Below, one piece after another: positions 1 through 6,608 of a stretch of 13,084 nt of DNA. Location: assembly GCA_009783775.1 (NCBI GenBank), contig WRCT01000036.1, positions 1 through 13,084 on the forward strand. Reading direction: 5' to 3'. Both the position numbers and the translations under genes were made by a program. The stretch is from Clostridiales bacterium. GTDB taxonomy: Bacteria > Bacillota > Clostridia > Christensenellales > CAG-138. Within the stretch, counting starts at the first letter, position 1. The number at the start of each line of letters is the position of its first letter. The notes under the pieces were generated by a model. That model did not search any database, was not told where the DNA came from, and worked only from the letters and a program-made list of their open reading frames with translations.

Positions 1-1695
1 GGTGAGACGCTCTACTCCTTTGTCCTGCAAGCGTTCTCGCACCTCATGGCGCAGGAAAAGCGTATCACCGAGCTGCAAAACAAACTCATCGCGGGCGGCA
101 AAGACGCGTCCAAACTGACCCAGCGGCTGACCGAAGAGTATGAAACCTTCACCCGCGATGGCGGCCTGACCTTCCGCGCGCGCACCCGCTCCGCGCTGGC
201 TGGGCTCGGTTACAGCCCCGAGGACCAGGCCCGCGACATCACCACGTTCAGCGGCGGTCAGGTCGAAAAGGCCGCGTTGGCGCGCACACTGCTGCGCGGG
301 GCCGACCTACTCCTGCTCGACGAGCCCACCAACCATCTGGACATCGACGCGGCCCGCTGGCTGGAGAACTATCTGCTGGGCTACAAGGGCGCGGTGCTGG
401 CGATCTCGCATGACAGGCGTTTTTTGGACCTGATCGCCCAGCGCATTTTTGAGCTGGAGCACGGTCACCTGCGCACCGGACGCGGCAACTACACAACTTA
501 TCGGGAGAAAAAACTCTCTGCGCGGGAGATCGAACAACGGCATTATCTCGCCACGCAAAAGGAGATCCGCCGGATCGAGGGTATCATCACCCAGCAGCGG
601 CGCTGGAACAGGGAGCGCAACTTCATAACCATCGCCTCCAAGCAAAAGCAAATCGACCGCCTGCGTGACACGCTCAAACCGCCGGAGAAGGATCCCGCCG
701 CGATCACCTTCTCCTTCCACGCGCCCGAACCTCTCACCGACGATATACTGATCGCCGAGGATATGGGCAAGGCTTTCACCGAGACCCCGCTGTTTGCGAA
801 TGTCAACCTGCATATCCGCAAGGGCGAGACCGTCTGCCTGGTCGGCCCGAACGGCTGCGGCAAAACCACGCTGCTCAAAATGCTGGCGGGTTTGGAGCCG
901 CCGGATCAAGGCCTGGCTCGGCTGGGCGCAAATGTACGCCTCGGTTACTATGAGCAGACGGCGCAGGGGTTTGACGCTGGCGGCACGGTGCTGGACACCC
1001 TATCCCGCGCCTTTCCCCGCATGACCTCGGGTGAGCTGCGCTCGGCGCTGGCGCTCTTTTTGTTCCGCGGCGACGAGATATACAAGGACACAAGTATCCT
1101 ATCCGGCGGAGAACGGGCGCGTATCCGCCTGCTCAAACTCATGTTGGCGGGCAGCAATCTTCTGTTGCTTGACGAGCCCACAAACCACCTCGATATTCAC
1201 TCCGCCCAAACCTTGGAGCGCGCCTTGGAGCACTATACCGGCACGACGCTGCTGGTCACCCATGACCGCTACCTGATCGAAAAGCTGGCGGACCGTGTGC
1301 TCTATCTCGCACCGGACGGTCTCAAGGAACTGGATTTCCCCTTTGAAGAGGCTTACGCTGCGCTACAGATTCCAGATTCCAGATTCCAGACGCCAGTAGG
1401 GGCGATCTGTGATCGCCCGTTGGAAACAAAACCGGACAACCCCTACCTCCAGCGCAAGCAACGCAACACGAAACTCTTGCAAGCCAAACAAGCCCTCAAA
1501 CGCGCGGAACAAGCCGTGGAAGAAAACGAGCGTCAAATCGCCGAAACGACCCGCCAACTGGAGGAGGACACAACCGCAGGCCTATATGAAAAGGTAGCGA
1601 CCCATTGCGCGCGCCTGACCGAACTGCAAACGGAAAACGAGGCCCTCTACGCCCAACTGGAACAGGCGGAGCAAACTCTGGCCAACGTACCGTAG
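1..1695 (+). CDS. ABC-F family ATPase, 5' end outside the window
   Basis: The frame is open from base 1, with 15 codons before the first ATG at 46, so this is a gene cut by the window edge rather than one starting at 46. Seen: the end of a first ABC domain with signature FSGGQ (247-261) and Walker B LLLLDEPTNHLD; a charged inter-domain linker; a complete second ABC domain with Walker A GPNGCGKTT (from 844), signature LSGGERAR and a second LLLLDEPTNHLD; then a C-terminal coiled coil of about 85 residues. There are no membrane segments. The first Walker A must lie upstream. Two ABC domains with DEPTNHLD motifs and no transmembrane part define ABC-F proteins, which act on ribosomes as translation factors or in antibiotic resistance; which of these applies cannot be decided here. 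Oddity: the stretch between the second ABC domain and the coiled coil is made partly of repeat DNA (1367-1419), and the stop codon lies in a second repeat copy. Confidence 0.95.
   Translation, partial: GETLYSFVLQAFSHLMAQEKRITELQNKLIAGGKDASKLTQRLTEEYETFTRDGGLTFRARTRSALAGLGYSPEDQARDITTFSGGQVEKAALARTLLRGADLLLLDEPTNHLDIDAARWLENYLLGYKGAVLAISHDRRFLDLIAQRIFELEHGHLRTGRGNYTTYREKKLSAREIEQRHYLATQKEIRRIEGIITQQRRWNRERNFITIASKQKQIDRLRDTLKPPEKDPAAITFSFHAPEPLTDDILIAEDMGKAFTETPLFANVNLHIRKGETVCLVGPNGCGKTTLLKMLAGLEPPDQGLARLGANVRLGYYEQTAQGFDAGGTVLDTLSRAFPRMTSGELRSALALFLFRGDEIYKDTSILSGGERARIRLLKLMLAGSNLLLLDEPTNHLDIHSAQTLERALEHYTGTTLLVTHDRYLIEKLADRVLYLAPDGLKELDFPFEEAYAALQIPDSRFQTPVGAICDRPLETKPDNPYLQRKQRNTKLLQAKQALKRAEQAVEENERQIAETTRQLEEDTTAGLYEKVATHCARLTELQTENEALYAQLEQAEQTLANVP
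1367..1390 (+). repeat. heptamer tandem repeat inside ABC-F gene
   Basis: Three perfect copies of the 7-mer agattcc (1367-1387) are followed by a degenerate start of a fourth. Three copies make 21 bp, so the reading frame is kept and the peptide IPDSRFQ is added to the linker. It lies directly beside the palindromic repeat at 1396. Confidence 0.85.
1396..1419 (+). repeat. 24-bp palindromic repeat, copy 1, in frame inside ABC-F
   Basis: The arms GGGCGATC (1400-1407) and GATCGCCC (1411-1418) are perfect reverse complements around the loop TGT, preceded by GTAG. It is read in frame as VGAICDRP within the ABC-F protein. The same 24-bp design recurs at 1692-1715. It resembles the small REP-like palindromes scattered through many bacterial genomes; membership of a named family is not established here. 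Confidence 0.8.
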
Positions 1696-1715
1696 GGGCG
1701 ACCATTGGTCGTCCG
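1692..1715 (+). repeat. 24-bp palindromic repeat, copy 2, carrying the ABC-F stop codon
   Basis: It has the same design as 1396-1419: GTAG, arm GGGCGACC (1696-1703), loop ATT, arm GGTCGTCC (1707-1714). Relative to copy 1 one arm position changed T to C while its partner changed A to G, so pairing is kept. The TAG at 1693-1695, the ABC-F stop codon, is part of the element's leading GTAGGGG. A downstream TCGCCCC (1724-1730) could pair alternatively with GGGGCGA (1695-1701). Confidence 0.8.
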
Positions 1716-1734
1716 CCTATCCATCGCCCCGTCT

Positions 1735-1810
1735 GTCATTCTGAGGTCGCGGAGCGACGGAAGAATCTGAACGAATGGATTTCAAGATTCTTCGCCGCGC
1801 TCAGAATGAC
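1735..1810. repeat. imperfect hairpin repeat (GTCATTCTGAG type)
   Basis: The ends are exact inverted repeats, GTCATTCTGAG (1735-1745) and CTCAGAATGAC (1800-1810). Internal blocks AGAATCT and AGATTCT also face each other, so transcripts from either strand can fold into a long hairpin. Its plus-strand translation contains the CHSE...RFFAALRMT peptide often met where this kind of dispersed repeat is mistaken for coding sequence. It sits directly after the smaller palindrome and may end ABC-F transcription, although no T-run follows. Confidence 0.75.
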
Positions 1811-1828
1811 ACGATCCACTGACTTGGA

Positions 1829-1858
1829 TTGTAAATCCCCCGCGATTTGTGCTATACT
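1829..1858 (+). promoter_or_regulatory. extended -10 promoter of the mreCD-mrdA operon
   Basis: TGCTATACT at 1850-1858 is an extended -10 (TGn followed by TATACT, one base from TATAAT). A weak -35, TTGTAA, lies at 1829-1834 with 18-bp spacing. The predicted transcription start is 6-8 nt past the -10, at or next to the ATG at 1865. No Shine-Dalgarno sequence lies between. Confidence 0.65.
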
Positions 1859-1864
1859 ACTGAT

Positions 1865-2701
1865 ATGAAAAAACTCTGGAAACAAAAACCCTGGCTGATC
1901 GCGTTGGTGGCGGTCGCGCTGTTTTTTGTGCTGGCGGGCTTGACCTCGGGCACGCGCAAGGCCTCCACGGCGGAGAATCTCTTTGCCGCCGCCGCGCAGC
2001 CCGCGCAGGGTTTTGTGGGCCGTGTGACCGACGCGGTCTCCGATTTCTTCCTTCGCGTGTTTTCCCCGAATGCTCTCGGCGCGGAGAACGCGCAGTTGCG
2101 TGCGCGCGCTGAGGAGGCGGAACGCAAAGCCCTGCTCTATGAGGCCGTCGCACGCGAAAACGCCCGCCTGTCCGAGCTTTTAGACTACACAAGCCCCTAC
2201 GCCAATATGCGCTTTATCGCCGCCTCCGTCACAGCCCGTAGCGCAAACGCCTTTGTCGACACGCTCACGATCCGCGCCGGCTCCCAACAGGGCGTGCGCG
2301 AGCGCATGGCGGTGGTCTGCGAAAACGGTCTGGTGGGCCGCGTCGTGGAAGTCGGTTTAAGCTGGAGCAAGGTGCGTACCATTCAAAACGAAAATATGCG
2401 GATTCCGGTGCAAATCGAACGCACACGCGACGAGGCCATGCTGGGCGGACTGGTCTATCATCAGGGCCTGTTTTTGGGCTTTCAGCTGGACTTTCTGCCC
2501 GAGGACGCCGACCTGCGCGTGGGCGACGTGATCCTCACCTCCGGCGAGGGAGACTCGTTTCCCAAGGGCTTGGTGGTCGGCACGGTCATCTCCGTCACGC
2601 AGGAAAACGGCGTTCATCTGGCCACCGTGAGCTCCCGCGTGGACTTTATTCGGCTGGAGGAAGTGCTGGTCGTGCGGGAAGTGGAGGAGCCCAATCCATG
2701 A
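1865..2701 (+). CDS. mreC: rod-shape-determining protein MreC
   Basis: The product has 278 residues. MreC is a single-pass membrane protein that activates the RodA/PBP2 wall-synthesis machine and links it to MreB filaments. Seen: a short basic N-terminus, one membrane segment at about residues 10-27, a helical coiled-coil stretch at about 70-105 with many Ala, Glu and Arg residues, then the beta-rich extracellular domain including RAGSQQGVRERMAV, ENGLVGRVVEVG and LRVGDVILTSGEG, all typical of the family. ATG at 1865 is preferred because it directly precedes the basic-plus-hydrophobic N-terminus. An in-frame TTG at 1847 would overlap the promoter -10 box. No ribosome binding site is visible before 1865. 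The end overlaps mreD by ATGA (2698-2701), implying coupled translation. Confidence 0.95.
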   Translation: MKKLWKQKPWLIALVAVALFFVLAGLTSGTRKASTAENLFAAAAQPAQGFVGRVTDAVSDFFLRVFSPNALGAENAQLRARAEEAERKALLYEAVARENARLSELLDYTSPYANMRFIAASVTARSANAFVDTLTIRAGSQQGVRERMAVVCENGLVGRVVEVGLSWSKVRTIQNENMRIPVQIERTRDEAMLGGLVYHQGLFLGFQLDFLPEDADLRVGDVILTSGEGDSFPKGLVVGTVISVTQENGVHLATVSSRVDFIRLEEVLVVREVEEPNP

Positions 2702-3189
2702 GACGGGTGACGCGCGCGCTGCTTTTGCTCTGCTGTGTTTTTTTTGACACCGCCGTGCTGGCACGTATCAACCTTTGGGGTATCGCGCCCTCGCTGGTCT
2801 TTGCGCTGGTCTGCGCCTATACGCTGACCGACTCCCCGCAACTGGGTCTGCTCTGCGCGGCGGCGGGTGGATTGATGGTGGATTTACTCTGCAATACGGC
2901 GATTGGCTTAACGCCCGCGCTTTATATGCTCGCGCTGTTGGCGCTTGCGGCCTTGGCCAAACGCAGGTTCTTCAAACCGTTTTTCCTGTTCCTCACGGTC
3001 AGCGCGCTGTTTTTTGCCATGCAGGCCCTGCTCGCGGCGGGGCACTCCCTGCTGGGGCAGGTGCGGCCCTACGGGCGGGTGCTGCTGCTGGTCCAAGCCC
3101 CGAGCGCGTTGCTGACGGGCGGCGTCTCGGCCTGGTTCTACAAAGTGATAAAAAAGAGAAATGAAAAGAAACAAACGTACGAAAACTGA
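2698..3189 (+). CDS. mreD: rod-shape-determining protein MreD
   Basis: The product has 163 residues and is almost entirely hydrophobic, with about five membrane segments and a basic tail (KKRNEKKQ), as expected for MreD, the small polytopic partner of MreC in the elongation complex. The sequence is weakly conserved in this family, so identification rests on hydropathy, size and its place between mreC and a class B penicillin-binding protein. The ATG lies inside the ATGA overlap with mreC, and the 3' end overlaps the next gene by 29 bases, which suggests a single message with coupled translation. Confidence 0.9.
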   Translation: MRRVTRALLLLCCVFFDTAVLARINLWGIAPSLVFALVCAYTLTDSPQLGLLCAAAGGLMVDLLCNTAIGLTPALYMLALLALAALAKRRFFKPFFLFLTVSALFFAMQALLAAGHSLLGQVRPYGRVLLLVQAPSALLTGGVSAWFYKVIKKRNEKKQTYEN

Positions 3190-5632
3190 TATAAGGCTAT
3201 TGTTCTTCGTCGTCCTGCTGGTTGGCATGGCGGCGCTGCTGGCGCGCGGCCTGCTGCGGCTCACGCTGGTACAGGGCGAGCAGCTCACCGCCGCCGTGGA
3301 GCAAACCTCCGTCGTCACCACCTATCGGTCCGGCAAGCGCGGCACGATTTTCGACCGCAACGGCACGGTGCTGGCCTATGACGAGGAGACCTGGAACGTC
3401 CGTTTCTACCGCGATCCCACGCGCACCTCGCCCGAGGACAGCGCGCGCTATACCGACACGCTCATGCGCGCGATCGACATCATCGAACAGGGCGGGGGAG
3501 AGGTCATCGACACGTTCTACATTGATATGAATCCCGACGGCACTTATGTCTACAACTGGGGCGCGACCAGCGAGGAGAGCAAGGCGGTCCGCAAAAAGAA
3601 TTTTATCGAGGCCTGCAACTTTTCCAATCCTGATCTGACCGCCGAGGAGGCTTATCTCATTCTGCGCGCCTCGTGGCAGGTGCCGGACGACTATCCCTAC
3701 AGCCAGGCGCGCAAGCTCATGTCCATTCGGCAGGAGGCGGTCCTCACCAGCTACCGCGCCTTTGAGGGCGTGACCATCGCGACCAATGTGCCCATGGCCG
3801 TGATCGCGGAGCTCACCATGCTCTCCGATCAGCTCACGGGCATTCTCACCGAAAAGAACAGCTACCGCGTCTACCCGCAGGGTAACGTCGCCTCGCATAT
3901 CGTGGGTTATCTGGGCAAGCAGGTCACGCCGGATATGCTGGCGCTCGGGTATTCCTACTCAGACGCCATCGGCGTGGCGGGCGTGGAGAAGAGCATGGAA
4001 TCCTGGCTCACCGCCAACGTCACCAAACGGCAGGGCGCGACGGAGATCATCAAGAACCGGCGTGGCGCGATCCTGGATATCCTTTCGGTCACCACGCCGC
4101 AGAACGGCTTGAACGTTCAGCTCACCATTGATCTTGAGCTGCAAAAGGTGGTCGAGCGTGCGCTGCTGGAAAACATTGAGGCAACCAACGCCAAACAGAC
4201 GGCGCGAATCAATAACAACAAGGCAAGGTATGCGCGGCTGCGTTCCGACCTGGACAGTATCCAAAAGGCGGAGACCGGCGCGATTGTGGTCATGTCCGTC
4301 AAAACGGGCGAGGTTTTGGCGCTGGCCTCCTATCCCGATTATGACCCGAGTCTCTTCACGCGGCCCTTGGATCAGGAGACCTATGAACTGCTCTTCGGCG
4401 CGGACTCGAACCAACCCACGCTCAACCGTGCGGTCGGTATCCGCACCGCGCCCGGCTCAACATTTAAGATGGCCACAGGTTTCGCGGGCCTGATGGAGGA
4501 GAAAATTACGGTCAGCGAGGGCATTTCCGATCACTCGCCCTATTATTATTTCGTCAGCGACCCGCACACCAAGGTCACACAAAACGCGCCCAGCTGCTGG
4601 ACGGGCCGACCCGGCTCCCATTCCAATCTGAACCTGTCGCGCGCGCTGGCGGTGAGCTGCAACTACTATTTCTTCACGGTGGCCGACCGCGTTGGCATCG
4701 AGCGGCTGGACTATTGGGCGGGTGAACTGGGCCTTACCGGCACGACGAACGTGGAACTGCCGGGCGAGCTGCCCGTGCAGGTGGGCGGGCAGGCGGCGCG
4801 CTATGATTTTTCCAAGCCGCTCTCGGGCCAGACCAGCGCCATGCCGCGTATGATCTACAGTCAGATCGTGTCCCACCTGTCGAATATCATGTCGCGTGCC
4901 AACATCGGGGCGGACGATCCGAACCGCGCGGAGAAGATCGCGCGCTGCGCCACCGCATTGCTGGAACTGCAGCAGGGCACGGGCGAGGAACTGGGCTCCA
5001 AGATCCGCGCCACGCTGCAGCGCGAGCTGGATATCCCCATCGGTATCTCGCTTGTGCACAACGACTGGGTCGTGCGCATTTCGGTTCTGCTGGAGGAACT
5101 GCGCTGGAAACCGACCTACACGATCCAAACGGGCATTGGCCAGGGCGTCTCTCTGCTCACGCCCATTTCGCTCGTGCGCTATGTGGCGGCGATCGCGGCG
5201 CGGGGTAATGTCTATGACGCGCATATCGTGTCGACCGTTACCAACCCCGACGGCAGCTTGTATGAGAAAGTCGGTCCGACGCTGCGCAATCACATCGACG
5301 CGCCGGACGAATACTGGGATTCGATTTTGGAGGGGCTCAAGGGCGTGGTCTCGCCGGAGGACGGCGGCACGGCCAGCTCGGTCTTCTCCGCCAAATTCAG
5401 AAACGCGGGTTATTTGGAACTGATCTCGGGTAAAACGGGCACGGCCCAAACGGCCGCCGCGGGTAATATCGACGTCGAGAACACAAGCTGGTTTGTGGCG
5501 ATCACGCCGCGCCAAGACCCCCAAATCGCCATCGTGGTCTTTATCCCCAACGGCCAGTCCGGCAGCTCCAGCCATATCGCCATCGAGCGTATCGTGACCT
5601 ATCTTTACGAGCAGAGCGATTATTTGAAATAA
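3161..5632 (+). CDS. mrdA: peptidoglycan D,D-transpeptidase PBP2 (class B)
   Basis: The product has 823 residues. It cross-links peptidoglycan during side-wall growth, with RodA as polymerase partner. Seen: a basic cytoplasmic tail, a membrane segment at about residues 13-31, the dimerisation-domain opening RGTIFDRNG (60-68), the transpeptidase opening GAIVVMSVKTGEVLALASYP, and all three active-site motifs: S433-T-F-K436, S499-C-N501 and K758-T-G. It is about 190 residues longer than E. coli PBP2 (633). Much of the excess is a helical insertion at about residues 545-655 between the SxN and KTG motifs, plus a basic helical stretch near 345-365. ATG at 3161 follows a purine-rich AAAAAGAGA and overlaps mreD by 29 bases. 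Class B identity is certain; assignment to the elongation rather than the division enzyme rests on the mreCD neighbours. Confidence 0.95.
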   Translation: MKRNKRTKTDIRLLFFVVLLVGMAALLARGLLRLTLVQGEQLTAAVEQTSVVTTYRSGKRGTIFDRNGTVLAYDEETWNVRFYRDPTRTSPEDSARYTDTLMRAIDIIEQGGGEVIDTFYIDMNPDGTYVYNWGATSEESKAVRKKNFIEACNFSNPDLTAEEAYLILRASWQVPDDYPYSQARKLMSIRQEAVLTSYRAFEGVTIATNVPMAVIAELTMLSDQLTGILTEKNSYRVYPQGNVASHIVGYLGKQVTPDMLALGYSYSDAIGVAGVEKSMESWLTANVTKRQGATEIIKNRRGAILDILSVTTPQNGLNVQLTIDLELQKVVERALLENIEATNAKQTARINNNKARYARLRSDLDSIQKAETGAIVVMSVKTGEVLALASYPDYDPSLFTRPLDQETYELLFGADSNQPTLNRAVGIRTAPGSTFKMATGFAGLMEEKITVSEGISDHSPYYYFVSDPHTKVTQNAPSCWTGRPGSHSNLNLSRALAVSCNYYFFTVADRVGIERLDYWAGELGLTGTTNVELPGELPVQVGGQAARYDFSKPLSGQTSAMPRMIYSQIVSHLSNIMSRANIGADDPNRAEKIARCATALLELQQGTGEELGSKIRATLQRELDIPIGISLVHNDWVVRISVLLEELRWKPTYTIQTGIGQGVSLLTPISLVRYVAAIAARGNVYDAHIVSTVTNPDGSLYEKVGPTLRNHIDAPDEYWDSILEGLKGVVSPEDGGTASSVFSAKFRNAGYLELISGKTGTAQTAAAGNIDVENTSWFVAITPRQDPQIAIVVFIPNGQSGSSSHIAIERIVTYLYEQSDYLK

Positions 5633-5636
5633 CCGC

Positions 5637-5643
5637 GAAGGGA
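5637..5643 (+). promoter_or_regulatory. ribosome binding site of the 5652 gene
   Basis: GAAGGGA lies 8 nt before the ATG at 5652 and only 4 nt after the mrdA stop codon. It fixes the start and lets the lower-GC gene be read from mrdA-operon transcripts. No separate promoter is visible in the 19-base gap. Confidence 0.6.
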
Positions 5644-5651
5644 TTGACAAT

Positions 5652-6446
5652 ATGAACATATGTAAGAAGATGGTAACCCTTGCGCAAATGTATTGCAGGG
5701 ATAATTATAGTTTTTGGATTGAAAAATATCAAAGCGAACGTACGGGAAACGATTATCCTTATACCTATACTGACGAGGATTACAATATGTTTCCCAGATA
5801 TTTAGTTTTAGCTGCTATATCAAAAGAAATTGATATGCTTGTCGGTCAAAAACGCAAATCATTTAGCAATTGCAAATATGAACTCCTGGCCGCAGCAGAT
5901 TATTCAGACGATGAACCCAATGAAAAATGTCAAGTGACAAAGGAAGATGAAAAACGAAAATATAGAGAGTTTATTTTAAGTTTTGACGAGAATGGATTGG
6001 CAAATACGACGGTCAAACAATTGGGGTTCCGGAGAAAACTTGGAAAAAATGAATCTGAAAAAATACGAAAAAAGCTGGCTGAAAAATGGAATTATGATGG
6101 AAGTTGGTATCCTATCGGTGGGAATCCGCACGAAGAAGCTTTATACTTGATGGAAAAATATATTACTCCATTTGAAAAAGAAATCAACGATATTATACGG
6201 AGTATTTCCCTGAGCAGGTACTACACTATTGACGAGTTTGGGGATGACTACAAGCGTTCCGTTGCAGATTTCACCATCCCATCATATAAATATGTCGGGT
6301 CAGAAACATTGTGCTGTGACGACACTTTTGACTGGATTATTTACGTATCACATGAAAGCACAATATCTTTTGGCGGCGACAGGCTTATTTCACAAATTAA
6401 AGGATTGCTGAAAGACTATGAGAGCAGATTTGATGTGTGGGAATAA
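5652..6446 (+). CDS. hypothetical protein of unrecognised family
   Basis: The product has 264 residues, is soluble-looking with no signal peptide or membrane segment, and is rich in Lys, Glu, Asp, Tyr and Asn. I do not recognise a family. The C-terminal part reads as a compact alpha/beta region ending in DWIIYVSHESTISFGG followed by an amphipathic helix (LISQIKGLLKDYESRF). The middle contains a basic stretch, RRKLGKNESEKIRKKLAEKW. Base use is strikingly AT-rich compared with the GC-rich mrdA only 19 bases upstream, with many AAA, AAT and ATA codons, which suggests horizontal acquisition. The start is supported by GAAGGGA at proper distance. Single-copy genes of this size and base composition, inserted beside core genes, are often orphan immunity or defence-island proteins, but nothing here shows such a role. 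Confidence 0.8.
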   Translation: MNICKKMVTLAQMYCRDNYSFWIEKYQSERTGNDYPYTYTDEDYNMFPRYLVLAAISKEIDMLVGQKRKSFSNCKYELLAAADYSDDEPNEKCQVTKEDEKRKYREFILSFDENGLANTTVKQLGFRRKLGKNESEKIRKKLAEKWNYDGSWYPIGGNPHEEALYLMEKYITPFEKEINDIIRSISLSRYYTIDEFGDDYKRSVADFTIPSYKYVGSETLCCDDTFDWIIYVSHESTISFGGDRLISQIKGLLKDYESRFDVWE

Positions 6447-6451
6447 GGGAG

Positions 6452-6544
6452 CTCACCCTGCTTGAGGCGGTGCGACAAGAGTGGGAAGCCCAGACCGGAA
6501 CCCCTGCGGGCAAAATGAGATTCCCGATTCCGAATGGTGGTTGA
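6452..6544 (+). other. GC-rich scrap, possible 3' remnant of a gene
   Basis: Between two AT-rich genes lies about 95 bp of host-like GC-rich sequence. One frame reads LTLLEAVRQEWEAQTG (from 6452) and on through PAGKMRFPIPNGG to a TGA at 6542-6544, with a natural-looking helical amino-acid mix. It has no start codon or ribosome binding site of its own. It may be the tail of a gene destroyed when the surrounding island arrived; chance cannot be excluded for so short a frame. Confidence 0.25.
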
Positions 6545-6608
6545 CGAAAAAAGGTTAATACCTTCAAAAGCAGCAACAATGAACAGTCAAATTTTCTTGG
6601 AAATGAAA

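Noticed and set aside
1396..1715. CRISPR-like array formed by the two 24-bp palindromes
   Set aside because: There are only two copies, about 270 bp apart, with coding sequence between them, no spacer regularity and no cas genes.
1605..1868. An 87-codon plus-strand frame after the ABC-F gene
   Set aside because: Its translation contains the VGATIGRP and CHSE...FFAALRMT peptides of the two repeat elements, so it is repeat sequence rather than a gene.
5644..5649. TTGACA just before the 5652 gene
   Set aside because: It is only 3 bases from the start codon with no -10 downstream; a promoter here could not serve this gene.
4457..5659. A 400-codon open frame on the minus strand opposite mrdA
   Set aside because: It lies fully antisense to a gene with intact catalytic motifs, has no ribosome binding site, and its Arg/Asp/His-rich composition is typical of shadow frames in GC-rich DNA.
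6534..6608. Longer N-terminus of the LRR protein from ATG 6534 or 6579
   Set aside because: Neither ATG has a suitable ribosome binding site, and the extra residues do not fit a signal sequence; the basic and hydrophobic start begins at 6609.
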